Part shown: positions 35,131 through 45,019 of the stretch, one piece after another | Numbering within the stretch: the stretch's first letter is position 1 | Layout: every line of letters starts with the position of its first letter | Source: Parapedobacter luteus | Lineage (GTDB): Bacteria > Bacteroidota > Bacteroidia > Sphingobacteriales > Sphingobacteriaceae | NCBI RefSeq assembly: GCF_900168055.1 | Contig: NZ_FUYS01000003.1 | Location: 434,001-498,000, forward strand | DNA length: 64,000 nucleotides | Direction: 5' to 3' | Position numbers and translations under genes: made by a program | Notes under the pieces: model-generated | The model's input: only the letters and a program-made list of their open reading frames with translations | What the model was told of the DNA's origin: nothing | Database searches by the model: none

Positions 35131-36654
35131 ATGCGAAATGGCTGTGCACATCCGATTGCCCTGACGCTGGCTGCCGTATTGAGCACGTCGGCCAGCGCCT
35201 GTATGGCGCCCCCTGTGCAACCGCCCAGTGGACAACGCACTGATACAATGAAACATTATCTTTACCTGGCAGCCGATGGCCGGTATGGCTATGCCGACGA
35301 ACAGATGAACGTCGTCATTCCCCCTTCGTTCCGCTCCGCCGGAACGTTTACCTCCACCGGTTTCGCCGTAGTGGAAGATGAGCAACTGCGTTATGGCGTA
35401 ATTGATAAGTCCGGCGAGCTGGTTATCCCCTTCCGGTACAGAAACATTTACTTGCGAGTGGCGGGTAACCGTACGCTCGCCCGGACGGAACGGACCTATA
35501 CCAATCGGCTCCGGTTTTGGGAGTGGCGTTTCCTGCCGGGGTTTTCCATTACCGGTGGCTCATCGGATAGCCGGTTGTTTGATACCGAGGTTAAACGCGC
35601 TCACGTGAAAATCACCGTACTGGAAACGAATCAGACCATTTATTCACAACGCGTACCAGCGGCAAGCAGTTATGGCCAGCAGTTTGCTATCAGGCCGCTG
35701 GACAAGCTACACTTCCTGCAAGGGAACAGGCTTTTTAAGCTCACCGACCGGAAGGTAAAGCGCTTGGCGCGGCATATTTTTGACGAGGTAGATGGCGGAC
35801 TGCTCCTGCAGCAGCGGGGAAACGGCTTCCGGTTGATTGACCGCGAGGGGAAACCGGCTTCCGGCACGCGGTATAGACAGGCCGACAGCCTGCACACCGC
35901 TATCAACGGCTTGCCACTTTCCATTGCCGTAAGCAGCAATCGATACGATGATGCGTGCCGTGCCATGGTGCTTGCAGACGACGAAGGACACCAGTATATC
36001 TTTCCCGATTTCAGCAAAGCATTTCCCGCAAGGATAGACGCAGCAGCCGTTCATGGCGTCGCCGCCGACACCGTACTCCGTACGGCTCGACTGATCAGCG
36101 GGATGCCCGGCACAGACCGCTTCATGCTGCGGTGGTTCAATCGGCAGGCATCCTGGTTCGAACACACCATGGTCGATACGGCGGGCCACTGGCACATGGA
36201 CCCGCCGCTTGACAATAAATTCACCGTGGTAATCCCTTCGGGAGATATACGCTGGCCTCCCGCGGGGCACATCATCCGCGATGAGGCCGTGGAAACCGGT
36301 TGGCGAATTGTCGCTTACCGCAACATAGCAGACGAGCTATATGAGGTGACCATCAAACGCGACAGTACGGAACGCATGGGCGTTTGGGATGCCGGGGCGG
36401 GGAACTGGCGCTGGAAACCTGAGCACCATTACATCCGCTGCCTGAATCTGCGCCAGGGCTATTGGACTTTTAAGCCCGGCAAAGACAGCCTCTACGGCTT
36501 GTACCATTTACCGTCGGGGCGCGTCGTCATTCCGCCGAAATACCACGACATGTCGGCCGATGGCACGGTATCTTATTACGATGAAAAGCTCGGTTATACC
36601 CGGTTTTATGTAAATTGGCAGACGCAACAGGAATTCCGGGAGAAAAGCAACTGA
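35131..36654 (+). CDS. WG-repeat lipoprotein
   Basis: 507 residues with a lipoprotein signal (SASAC lipobox). WG-type repeats at the N-terminus include LAADGRYGYADEQMNVVIPP and LRYGVIDKSGELVIPFRY; a further one lies near the C-terminus (DSLYGLYHLPSGRVVIPPKY). The middle is more divergent. WG repeats (PF14903 type) form beta-structured arrays of unknown role. It begins an operon with the DUF3142-like gene 1 bp downstream, then a large lipoprotein and a sensor kinase. Confidence 0.8.
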   Translation: MRNGCAHPIALTLAAVLSTSASACMAPPVQPPSGQRTDTMKHYLYLAADGRYGYADEQMNVVIPPSFRSAGTFTSTGFAVVEDEQLRYGVIDKSGELVIPFRYRNIYLRVAGNRTLARTERTYTNRLRFWEWRFLPGFSITGGSSDSRLFDTEVKRAHVKITVLETNQTIYSQRVPAASSYGQQFAIRPLDKLHFLQGNRLFKLTDRKVKRLARHIFDEVDGGLLLQQRGNGFRLIDREGKPASGTRYRQADSLHTAINGLPLSIAVSSNRYDDACRAMVLADDEGHQYIFPDFSKAFPARIDAAAVHGVAADTVLRTARLISGMPGTDRFMLRWFNRQASWFEHTMVDTAGHWHMDPPLDNKFTVVIPSGDIRWPPAGHIIRDEAVETGWRIVAYRNIADELYEVTIKRDSTERMGVWDAGAGNWRWKPEHHYIRCLNLRQGYWTFKPGKDSLYGLYHLPSGRVVIPPKYHDMSADGTVSYYDEKLGYTRFYVNWQTQQEFREKSN

Positions 36655-36655
36655 A

Positions 36656-37735
36656 ATGAGATGGTGGTTTGGTTTAATGGCATTCATTACCCTTTCGTAT
36701 GCCTGCACGCAGCACGGGCGGAAGGTCGAGCCGGCCTTTTATTACTGGAAGACCGTGTACCAAGCCGATGATACGGAACAAACCTACCTGAGCGGGTTAG
36801 GCGCAAAGCGGCTTTTCGTGCGGATCATGGATGTGGACAACCAAGGACCGAACGGCGAACCGATTCCGGTCTCTCCCATCGTGTTCAAGGATACGCTGCC
36901 CGATTCCCTCCAGCTGGTTCCGGTGGTGTTCATCGCCAACCAGGTGCTCAAAGACCGTACGGAAGCCGAGCTTGACAGCCTGGCCGAACGGGTAAGCGCC
37001 TTCGTGCTGGGCAAAATCAAGCAGGCAGGTAAATCGGAATTTGATGAGTTGCAAATCGATTGCGACTGGACCGCCAGTACCCGGGAGGCTTACTTCCACC
37101 TCCTTGACCGGATACGGCAGCGGATGCCGGCGGGCACGCTGCTCTCGGCCACGTTGCGCCTGCACCAGGTGCGCAATCCGCACAGCAGCGGCACGCCGCC
37201 GGTAGACAAAGTGCTGCTGATGTGCTACAACATGGGCAACTTGCGCAGGTTCGGGCCGCAAAATTCCATCCTGGACATCAACGAAATGCACGTATACCTG
37301 AAGGGGTACCTGCGCGCCTATCCGCTGCCGATGGATGTGGCGCTTCCGCTATTTAGCTGGTCAGTGGTGTTCCGTGACGGACAATATGCCGGCATCAGTA
37401 AGCGCCTGGACCCCGCCCTGCTTTCGGACACCGCCTTGTTCAACCCGCTGGACGACACGTCGCTCTTCCGGCTTAGGGAACCGCTTCCTGAAGCCGGCCT
37501 TCGGAAAGGAGATGTCATCCGCCGTGAGCATGTCGGCTATGCGGACGTACGCCGGGCCGCCCGTTTCCTCGCCGACGAGCTGCCTGCGGCAGACTTCACC
37601 CTGCTCTACTACCACCTGGATAAAAACTTGCTGGCTGGCTTTCCAGCTGAAACGCCACCGGCATCATCACATGTACCTTCACCACAACAGCTATTCACCC
37701 ATGCATCGCTTCAGGAAATTATCGATTGCTTTTAG
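36656..37735 (+). CDS. DUF3142-like lipoprotein
   Basis: 359 residues with a lipobox (LSYAC). The segment ELQIDCDWTASTREAYFHLL, followed by a Thr-rich LSATLRLHQV and VDKVLLMCYNMG, matches the (beta/alpha)-barrel DUF3142 family, which resembles glycosidases. No activity is known. It starts one base after the WG gene stop. Its 3' end overlaps the next gene by 35 nt in another frame, so the two are translationally close. Confidence 0.7.
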   Translation: MRWWFGLMAFITLSYACTQHGRKVEPAFYYWKTVYQADDTEQTYLSGLGAKRLFVRIMDVDNQGPNGEPIPVSPIVFKDTLPDSLQLVPVVFIANQVLKDRTEAELDSLAERVSAFVLGKIKQAGKSEFDELQIDCDWTASTREAYFHLLDRIRQRMPAGTLLSATLRLHQVRNPHSSGTPPVDKVLLMCYNMGNLRRFGPQNSILDINEMHVYLKGYLRAYPLPMDVALPLFSWSVVFRDGQYAGISKRLDPALLSDTALFNPLDDTSLFRLREPLPEAGLRKGDVIRREHVGYADVRRAARFLADELPAADFTLLYYHLDKNLLAGFPAETPPASSHVPSPQQLFTHASLQEIIDCF

Positions 37736-40169
37736 TGCGTTTGCCGGCGCTTTCTTCGGCGAAATCGCACTCAATATCGCCTGCGGTCCCGAACCCGACC
37801 CGTACGACTATTACGTGTCGTACTTTCACAACAACGTGGCCGGCGATGGGTATGCGCCCTTTTCGTTTACCGACCTCCGCTTTCTCTACGACGAGGAGGA
37901 ACCCGGGAGCGAGTCCCGCATCAACAGCGCGGAGTGGGCTGAATACTTAGGTGAGGCCGTACGGCCTGCTGATGTGCACGCCGCGATGTACCGCACCGAT
38001 GCCGCCACGGACTCCGCTATACGCGCTTTTCTGGAAACGCAGGCCGCCCCGCTGCCCGACAGCCTTTCGGAAAACACCTACCTCCAGGCGCTGGCGCGCA
38101 ACAAAAATGCCCGCGCGCTTTACCTGTTTGCCAAGACCGCGGAACCCCATGCACTGGCTGCGCATGCGGGTTATGACCATTACTGGAATCCCGAACCGCG
38201 TGATACCGCTAGCATGAACGTATTGGCCGCACAGGCGGAGGCATTGGCAAGGCAGCACCGGAAAGCCCCGTTTCTTCGCATACGCTACGCCTACCAGGCG
38301 GCACGCATGTACCATTATGCCGGCGATTATGCCAACTGCGTCCGCATTTACGACCGGTGGATTGATGAGGCACCCGCGACGACAGCCCTGAAAGGCTGGG
38401 CGCTGATGCTGAAAGCAGGTGCGCTGCGGCGCCTCGGGGAGCCCGCGGAAGCGGCGTACTTATTCGCAAACGTATTTTCCAGTAACCCGGAAAGGCGCGT
38501 ACAGGCCTACAAAAACATCCACTACATCGATGTGCCCGTTGAAGAAATACTGGCCCATGCACGGTCCGATAACGAACGGGCAACCATCCACGCGGCGCTG
38601 GGCTTCCGAAATGCGGACCTCGATACCGCAACCCTGAAAACGGTGTACCGGCTGGCGCCGGGCAGCCCATTGGTTGCCACGCTCCTTGTCCGCGAAGTGA
38701 ATAAGCTGGAATCGCGCCTCACGGAGCAGTCGCCCTACTACCAGGGCCGATGGGGCGGGTGGGGGTTCTACGACGGCAGCACCCCGGCATCAGCCGCGCA
38801 GGCACATGCACGGGCAATCATCGGCTTTTGTCGGCAGCTGTCGGCCGATGCCGCTTATCCCGAACCGGCGCTCGGCACCGTCGCAGAAGCCTACCTCCAT
38901 TGGCTGCTGCACGAGGATACCGAAGCCGTGGCCCTGCTGGGCGGACTGGCTCCCGGGACACTGTCGCCCCGACTGGCCGACCAATACCGCATTGTCGACC
39001 TGCTGGTACGTGCCCGGGCGCTGGAAACCCCGCAGCCGGCCGATGTAGCGCGGTTAACCGAGACCTTAAACTGGCTGGATGCCAAACGCAGTGAAGAACT
39101 ACGGGAAGCCATGGAACGGGCGGGCGACGAACCGGGCTATGCATTTTGGGCGCAGAAAGACCTGCGCTTTACCCGCACGGCTACCAATTTTTACCAATCG
39201 CTGCTTGCGCCGCACTTCATGGCGTCCGGCGATACCGCCCTCGCCGCAATGGCCATGCTGAAGGCTGACATCCCTTCCCCGGGCCACGTGGGAAATGCCG
39301 GCAGGTCCCTACTATCGCAGATATCGTGGAGCGCTGCGACGTTCTGGCAGGAGCAACTGCCCCCCACCGCACTGGAACAACTGGGGCGCTGGGCTACCGA
39401 AGGCATGGATTCGCCATGGGCGCCCCTCTTCGGCAGCCTGCTGGGCGATCTCATCGGCGACGACTACTGGGACCTGCTGGGCACCGCCTACCTGCGCACG
39501 CATGCGTATGGCGCAGCATCCCGCGCGTTTGCAAAGCTCTCTCCACAATTCCAGCGCGAATCGCCGGTAGACTGGTATGGCGGGGAGGAACAGCCGCTGT
39601 ACCCTGACCCGTTTATCACTGCCATCAACGACTACCCCAAACGTTTCGGCGGCACACCGCTCACCAAAGCCGGATTCGCGAAGGCCATGGCCGACCTGCA
39701 GCGGCGCATTGCCGAAGACCCCGGCAATGCGGCCTCCTATTACTTCCAGCTGGCCAATGGCGTGTACCAGACCGGCGCTTTCGGCAACGCATGGCAATTG
39801 ATCAGCTACCACTGGACCAGTACGCACAATTACATCCGGGGAAATTACTACTATGCCGGCGATTACCACGATGCCCGCCAGGCGGCAGCATGGTACGAGA
39901 AGGCGCGCGAGCTGAGCAAAGACCCCGAATTCCGCGCAAAATGCACGTTCATGCTGGCTAAATGCGAACAGAAGCGGTACAGTTACCCCAGCCTGAAAGC
40001 GTATTACGACGGTGGCTTCTCATACGGCAATAGGCCCGACCCCTTCTGGCTGTTCAGTCAACGGAACAGGTATTTCGGGGAACTGGAAACCCACTACGGA
40101 AATACGGCGTTTTTCCAGGCGGCCGTACGGGAATGTACCTACCTCGCTGATTTCATAAACAGGCCGTAG
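37701..40169 (+). CDS. Large exported protein, probable lipoprotein, TPR-like
   Basis: 822 residues from ATG 37701. The signal region RKLSIAFSAFAGAFFGEIAL ends in a lipobox-like NIAC. The body is Ala-rich and helical with Tyr/Asp-containing repeats (RYAYQAARMYHYAGDYANCV) that look like tetratricopeptide helices. I cannot name the family. The reading frame extends further upstream into the DUF3142-like gene, but only the part from 37701 carries a signal peptide; ATG 37671 is an alternative. It is followed 21 bp later by a sensor kinase gene, suggesting a signalling partner. Confidence 0.75.
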   Translation: MHRFRKLSIAFSAFAGAFFGEIALNIACGPEPDPYDYYVSYFHNNVAGDGYAPFSFTDLRFLYDEEEPGSESRINSAEWAEYLGEAVRPADVHAAMYRTDAATDSAIRAFLETQAAPLPDSLSENTYLQALARNKNARALYLFAKTAEPHALAAHAGYDHYWNPEPRDTASMNVLAAQAEALARQHRKAPFLRIRYAYQAARMYHYAGDYANCVRIYDRWIDEAPATTALKGWALMLKAGALRRLGEPAEAAYLFANVFSSNPERRVQAYKNIHYIDVPVEEILAHARSDNERATIHAALGFRNADLDTATLKTVYRLAPGSPLVATLLVREVNKLESRLTEQSPYYQGRWGGWGFYDGSTPASAAQAHARAIIGFCRQLSADAAYPEPALGTVAEAYLHWLLHEDTEAVALLGGLAPGTLSPRLADQYRIVDLLVRARALETPQPADVARLTETLNWLDAKRSEELREAMERAGDEPGYAFWAQKDLRFTRTATNFYQSLLAPHFMASGDTALAAMAMLKADIPSPGHVGNAGRSLLSQISWSAATFWQEQLPPTALEQLGRWATEGMDSPWAPLFGSLLGDLIGDDYWDLLGTAYLRTHAYGAASRAFAKLSPQFQRESPVDWYGGEEQPLYPDPFITAINDYPKRFGGTPLTKAGFAKAMADLQRRIAEDPGNAASYYFQLANGVYQTGAFGNAWQLISYHWTSTHNYIRGNYYYAGDYHDARQAAAWYEKARELSKDPEFRAKCTFMLAKCEQKRYSYPSLKAYYDGGFSYGNRPDPFWLFSQRNRYFGELETHYGNTAFFQAAVRECTYLADFINRP

Positions 40170-40190
40170 TGCAGGCCGATAACGGAACGC

Positions 40191-42404
40191 ATGAGAAGCA
40201 TCGTCTTATCATTCACCTGTTCGTTGGTATGCTGCCTGGCCGTGTTGGTTTGCCGTGCACAGGACGCATTGGATGCCGTGGCCAAGGCCTATCAGCAGGC
40301 CGGCTATGAAAACGGCGAGAAATTCCTGAAAGCCGGCCCCTATGTCCGCGCATTGTTTTTCAACGAACGCCGGGACGAAGCGATAGCCGTTCTGGAAGAA
40401 AACATCCGCTTGGCGCGGAAAAGGCAAGACGGCAAATATGCCGCGTACCTATACGGACTACGGGCACTCAACACGTTCATACTGGGCGATTCGGCACAGG
40501 CTGCCCGGTACATCGACAGCGCATCGGTTTTCGCGGCCCGCACGGCCGACCGCAAAATTAAGGGCTACGTGCACTATTGCCGGGGGTGGTTGCTGGCGCG
40601 CGCCGGCCGCGAGGTGGATGCCGTAACCACCTTTGTGGAGGGCCTCCGCCTGCTCGAAAACACCGGCGCCCACACCTACCAGCGTTCGATCTACAGCGAA
40701 CTATATGCGATATACGCCAATTGGCGGGCTACCGACCTTCAAACGAAGTATGCCTACCTGAATCTGGGCCTGGCCGTAAAATGGAAAGAACCATCGGCCC
40801 TGTTCGATGCACACATGCGCATGGGGCACCTGTATGAGACGCTTACCTCGGAAACCGGAAACCCATCGTTTGCCGACAGTGCAGTGCGCTATTACCGGAG
40901 CGCGATAGCCCTCTTCGAGGATAACCCGTCAACGATGGGAACCTCGCCCACCGATTTGGCGCATGTAGCCATTAACCTGGCAAACCTGCACCTCAACAAC
41001 GCCGATACGGCTGACCGGCGGCAGGCAGAAAAGTATGCGCGCAAGGCGATTGCAATCGCCGACCAGTATGGGCATACCCAATTCAAAGCCGCTGGCTACG
41101 GTATCCTGTCTGCCCTGGCACGGAGCAGCCATCAGCCTGAAAATGCAAAAACCTACCTGCTGGCCGCTCTGGCTGCCGCTTCGCAGGAGACGGCCATGAA
41201 TACCGAAACGCTTCCCCTTATTTTCCGGAACCTTGCCGAGCTGTCGGAGGAGCAGCAGGAGCATACCGAAGCGCTGCATTATTACAAGCAGTACGTAGCC
41301 GCCGCCGAGGATCGATTCGATGCAGAGAAGTTGGAATTGTCTGCACGGCTGGAAGCCCAATACGAGCGCGCCAAGCAACAACAGGCACTGGGGCAACTGC
41401 GCCTGGAGTCCGCGCAAAAGGAACAGCAACTCAAGCTGATGGATGCTCGTGCTGCCGAACAGCGGCAAGCGATTGAAGTGATGAAACTCAACGAAGAAAA
41501 CCAGCGCCAGCAACTGGCGTTTGCTAACCTCCAAAATCAGCAGAAGGAGCAGGAGCTCGCAGCCGTGCAACGCGAAGTGGCGCTCAAGTCGCGCATCAGC
41601 CAGACCTACATTATCCTCTTTGCTGTTGCATTGTTCATGATGGCGCTGCTGTTCTACGCTTACCGGCAGCGCTCAAAGACGTTGACCCAGCAAAGGCATC
41701 TTCATCGGCTGGAAATGGAACAGGTCCAGCAACAACACGAAATATCCAACCTTACCGCCATGCTCAGCGGACAGGAGCAGGAGCGTTCGCGGTTGGCGCG
41801 CGACCTACATGATGGCCTTGGCGGACTGCTTTCGGGGACTAAGATTGAGCTTTCCGCCGTATTTTCCCGCGTGAACGACGCGGCCGCCCGGGAAAAAGTC
41901 ACCCGCTCACTGAACCAGCTCGATGCGGCGGTCAATGAGCTCCGCCGTGTGGCGCACAACCTCATGCCCGAGCTGCTTTTGAAATATGGACTCACGGAGG
42001 CCATCCGCGAATACTGTAACCGGATGTCTCACGGCGACCTGGAGGTTGCCGCCGAGATTGTCAGCTACACCGACAGCCTCGACACCAATCGCCAGGTGGT
42101 CGTTTACCGCATCATCCAGGAGCTGGTAAACAACGCCATGAAGCATGCCGAGGCCAAGCACATCCTGATTCAGCTGGCACAGGCTGACGGCACCCTATAC
42201 CTGACCGTAGAAGATGACGGCAAGGGGTTCGACGTCGCCACGCTGGATGGGCGGAAGTCGGCCGGCATACACAATGTGCAATCGCGGCTGGATTACCTGA
42301 AGGGGCACCTTAACCTCATCAGCGAGCCAGGCATGGGTACCACAGTGGAGATTGAATTTCCCTTGGCACAACCGGCCAAGATTATCCAGGCGAGCGGATC
42401 GTGA
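40191..42404 (+). CDS. Sensor histidine kinase with periplasmic TPR region (HisKA_3), second copy
   Basis: 737 residues. Signal peptide (LVCCLAVLVCRAQ), TPR-like region (about 25-340), a long Gln/Glu-rich coiled coil (about 375-470), membrane helix (YIILFAVALFMMALLFYAY), HisKA_3 motif RSRLARDLHDGLGGLLSG with His about residue 540, and a HATPase domain (VYRIIQELVNNAMKHAEAKH, TVEDDGKGFD). It is a clear paralogue of the kinase at 30511 but lacks an adjacent regulator gene. It is the fourth gene of the operon starting at 35131, so the regulon may feed back on its own sensing. Confidence 0.92.
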   Translation: MRSIVLSFTCSLVCCLAVLVCRAQDALDAVAKAYQQAGYENGEKFLKAGPYVRALFFNERRDEAIAVLEENIRLARKRQDGKYAAYLYGLRALNTFILGDSAQAARYIDSASVFAARTADRKIKGYVHYCRGWLLARAGREVDAVTTFVEGLRLLENTGAHTYQRSIYSELYAIYANWRATDLQTKYAYLNLGLAVKWKEPSALFDAHMRMGHLYETLTSETGNPSFADSAVRYYRSAIALFEDNPSTMGTSPTDLAHVAINLANLHLNNADTADRRQAEKYARKAIAIADQYGHTQFKAAGYGILSALARSSHQPENAKTYLLAALAAASQETAMNTETLPLIFRNLAELSEEQQEHTEALHYYKQYVAAAEDRFDAEKLELSARLEAQYERAKQQQALGQLRLESAQKEQQLKLMDARAAEQRQAIEVMKLNEENQRQQLAFANLQNQQKEQELAAVQREVALKSRISQTYIILFAVALFMMALLFYAYRQRSKTLTQQRHLHRLEMEQVQQQHEISNLTAMLSGQEQERSRLARDLHDGLGGLLSGTKIELSAVFSRVNDAAAREKVTRSLNQLDAAVNELRRVAHNLMPELLLKYGLTEAIREYCNRMSHGDLEVAAEIVSYTDSLDTNRQVVVYRIIQELVNNAMKHAEAKHILIQLAQADGTLYLTVEDDGKGFDVATLDGRKSAGIHNVQSRLDYLKGHLNLISEPGMGTTVEIEFPLAQPAKIIQASGS

Positions 42405-42434
42405 ACGGAAAACCTGAGCGACTTCGCTAAAATT

Positions 42435-42480
42435 CCCTTTTTTCAGGGATTTATTACCTGCACCATAGCCTTGATATTTG
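42435..42480 (+). promoter_or_regulatory. Palindromic operator plus -7 box (site 4)
   Basis: CCCTTTTTTCAGGG (42435-42448, centre 42441.5) lies 31.5 bp before GATATTTG (42473-42480). ATTTATT follows the operator, as at site 6. Confidence 0.6.
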
Positions 42481-42518
42481 TTTCGGTGAACAGGCAGCAT
42501 TACCTAAAGACTACGTGG

Positions 42519-43460
42519 ATGAAAACAGCTATCTATTATCTTTTATGGGCATCATTAGCAGCACTCGTTGCCCAAGCTTGCGCATTAGAAGGCGGCAGCA
42601 GGAGCGCCCAACCAGCAACACGTATTTCCGTTGAATTGAAACCCACCGCATCTGCGATCGACACCGCGCACTTGCTAGACGAGTGGAAGGCACTGGCCAG
42701 CCTTACCCAACCCGCTGGAGGTCCATCGCGGTCGTTTGACGTTTCCATGGTGGTGAGTGATACGGCCGTCACTGCCGAAATCTGGCCGAAGCTGTCCGAC
42801 CGTCACCGCCAAAACTTTATCCGATTGTTGGACACACTAACCCGGCATCCGTCACCTATCCCACGGACACTGAGAAATCAGCAATTATCCGTCAATGAAA
42901 CGGACACCAGCCTGCTGAGACTGCTTGCACTTACACCTGACACGACGTTTGCATTGCTTCCCGACCTTGGCAGCGCGCACTGGACGTATACCCACCGTGA
43001 AGTACCGGGTTACGCCGGCATGTCGCAATCGTATGTCACGACCTACCTCACGTACCAGCTGCGGCAGCCGATCCCTTCGCTCCAGTATAGGCTCGGGTTT
43101 GCGCCTTCAGCATCGGGGGAGGAAAACCCGATCCGCGAATCGATGGAAGCTATTATGCAACAGCTGCCGCCTTCTTCGGCAGACTACTCCATCGGTACCG
43201 GCGACCCCATTGCCGACAGCCTATGGCAGCGGCTGCGCGGCAACCAGCGGCTCACTATCGATTCCAACACCATGCAAATCCGGTGGACATCGGTCGATTT
43301 TAACTTTAGGCCATTTACCCCCATACTCGATCAGGATACGCTTTTTACCGTCAGTGTTATGAAATTACTGGAAGAAACAACTCCCGAAATGTATCACCTG
43401 CTGCTTGCGCCGGAGCTGACCCGCATCATGGCCGCTTATCGGATGGACGACGATGAATAA
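42519..43460 (+). CDS. Hypothetical lipoprotein
   Basis: 313 residues starting MKTAIYYLLWASLAALVAQA then Cys, a lipobox. No domain is recognised; the body is Thr/Ser-rich with VPGYAGMSQSYVTTYLTYQL and a helical C-terminus (PEMYHLLLAPELTRIMAAYR). ATG 42519 is chosen over 42471, which lies within the -7 box. It overlaps the following gene by 8 nt. Confidence 0.7.
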   Translation: MKTAIYYLLWASLAALVAQACALEGGSRSAQPATRISVELKPTASAIDTAHLLDEWKALASLTQPAGGPSRSFDVSMVVSDTAVTAEIWPKLSDRHRQNFIRLLDTLTRHPSPIPRTLRNQQLSVNETDTSLLRLLALTPDTTFALLPDLGSAHWTYTHREVPGYAGMSQSYVTTYLTYQLRQPIPSLQYRLGFAPSASGEENPIRESMEAIMQQLPPSSADYSIGTGDPIADSLWQRLRGNQRLTIDSNTMQIRWTSVDFNFRPFTPILDQDTLFTVSVMKLLEETTPEMYHLLLAPELTRIMAAYRMDDDE

Positions 43461-43947
43461 GAACTTCTTTACTACGTTACTCGCGGTATTTGTCCTGCTT
43501 GCTCCCGTTGCAGCTCAGGAGAATTCGGGATTTATGTTCCCAAATCGTTTCGGTTTGTCCATGCAGAAAAAACTGGGGGTTGATGTCGGGCTGATTTCGT
43601 TCAATCAATTTACTGATTCTTCTCCGATGACCTTTTATGACATCTCTCTGGGTGTTGAATCCTATGTGACCAACCCCTTTACGCTGGCGCCAAAACTCAG
43701 CTTCGATTTCGGCCTTGGCGACATGATCCTATTTGGCGGAGGTATTGATGTGTCTCTGCCTACCGATTTTTCCAAACACACGTGGATGTTTACCCCAAAA
43801 GTAGGAATAAGCATAGCTTCTATTATGCGGTTGTATTACGGCTATAATCAATTTGGAAAAGAAAATGGCTTTCCAAACCTGGGTAACCACAGGGTGTCAT
43901 TGGAAATTAACCTGGCGGCTTTCCACGACTTCGGGATTGGCTTATAG
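43453..43947 (+). CDS. Small exported protein, paralogue of the gene at 59619
   Basis: 164 residues with a signal peptide (LLAVFVLLAPVAAQ). Strands alternate with glycine-rich turns (SLGVESYVTNPFTLAPKLSF, DFGLGDMILFGGGIDVSLPT), and the end is LEINLAAFHDFGIGL. This suggests a small outer-membrane beta-barrel, but no family is named. The protein coded at 59619 shares the same plan: MPLNRLG, FGGGID, TDFS, SPKAG and a similar ending. It is coupled to the lipoprotein gene upstream. Confidence 0.7.
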   Translation: MNKNFFTTLLAVFVLLAPVAAQENSGFMFPNRFGLSMQKKLGVDVGLISFNQFTDSSPMTFYDISLGVESYVTNPFTLAPKLSFDFGLGDMILFGGGIDVSLPTDFSKHTWMFTPKVGISIASIMRLYYGYNQFGKENGFPNLGNHRVSLEINLAAFHDFGIGL

Positions 43948-43966
43948 CAGCCCGGTTGAAGCCCGT

Positions 43967-45019
43967 CTACTCCAAGCTACTCCGCAAAAACGTCAATCTT
44001 CCTTTGTATACCAGGTACTCCACATGCACAGGCGTTTGCAACGGATCCAGCAGCCCCCGGTCGGCCGCAGCGATGTCATGCTGAATGTGGTGCAGTCCGC
44101 CGCATAACCGAACCCAACCATCGAACACCGATGTTACCGCATTGTTTCCGCGGTACCGGGTCACCGTCAAGTACCATTCTGTTGCGGTACCGCGATAAAT
44201 CTCGACGTACGTATCCGGATTGTGTTTGTTCAGCCACGCCCGGATTTCCGGCCAGCTTACGAGTGCATGTCCTAACATAAGCAGCAACACAGCGCCATTG
44301 AATACGACGAGCATCTCCCCGAGGTATTCCCACCCCCCGCCGACCTGCCATTCGATAAACCAGCAAATCCCTACTAGCAACAGGGAAACGAACAGACAGA
44401 TGCCAGCATATAATTTCAACATACCGGAAAGGCTACCCCCGATTACCTGCCAATCTTCGGTGCTTACCGGCCTGCGGATGGGCTCGGTCACATCCGAACC
44501 GGGATAAACCGCACCTGCAATCAATCCGCCGGGCAACAGGTACAGCTCAATCGGCAGCCGGCTCCAGGAGATCACCTCCACGATCCGCGTGTTCTGGAAC
44601 GCTTTGAATCCCATAAATGCCAGGGTACCCTCAATCGGACGGCCATCGATTACATAGCGCACCCGCTTCCCTTTGAGGCGCTGGATGCCATCCAGCCTGC
44701 CACTGATCAGCGAAAACCCCTGGTTGTTGAGGCAGTCATCCAACACCCGGCGGCGTTTGCGATGATAAAAAACAAAATACGCCGGGATTCCGAAAAACAC
44801 CATGTAAAGCAATACGAGAAGAACCTGTAACCCGACTTCTTCATCCCGTAAGCCGCCATTCCGTAAACTCAAAACGATGGCAATAAAAACCAAAAAGAAC
44901 ACAGCCGTTACAGCCACAAACGTAGCATAAAACCGGTGGTGATACCCGCGCCGCTCCTCAAGTGTCCGGCGGATCGATATCGGTAAGTCGGCGGAAGCGT
45001 TTTTGTTGTGCGGCATCAT
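43967..45019 (-). CDS. Hypothetical membrane protein with four helices
   Basis: 350 residues. Two membrane helices near the N-terminus (YATFVAVTAVFFLVFIAIVL and VLLVLLYMVFFGIPAYFVFY), a soluble beta-rich domain, then two more helices (LYAGICLFVSLLLVGICWFI and FNGAVLLLMLGHALV). The family is unknown. It starts in a TAATG overlap with the preceding gene (ATG at 45016 also possible), so it is translationally coupled. Last gene of the operon from 47662. Confidence 0.7.
   Translation of the reverse strand: MMPHNKNASADLPISIRRTLEERRGYHHRFYATFVAVTAVFFLVFIAIVLSLRNGGLRDEEVGLQVLLVLLYMVFFGIPAYFVFYHRKRRRVLDDCLNNQGFSLISGRLDGIQRLKGKRVRYVIDGRPIEGTLAFMGFKAFQNTRIVEVISWSRLPIELYLLPGGLIAGAVYPGSDVTEPIRRPVSTEDWQVIGGSLSGMLKLYAGICLFVSLLLVGICWFIEWQVGGGWEYLGEMLVVFNGAVLLLMLGHALVSWPEIRAWLNKHNPDTYVEIYRGTATEWYLTVTRYRGNNAVTSVFDGWVRLCGGLHHIQHDIAAADRGLLDPLQTPVHVEYLVYKGRLTFLRSSLE

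Noticed and set aside
37335-37700. N-terminal extension of the large lipoprotein reading frame
   Set aside because: Those codons overlap the DUF3142-like gene in another frame and lack protein character. The signal peptide begins at 37701.
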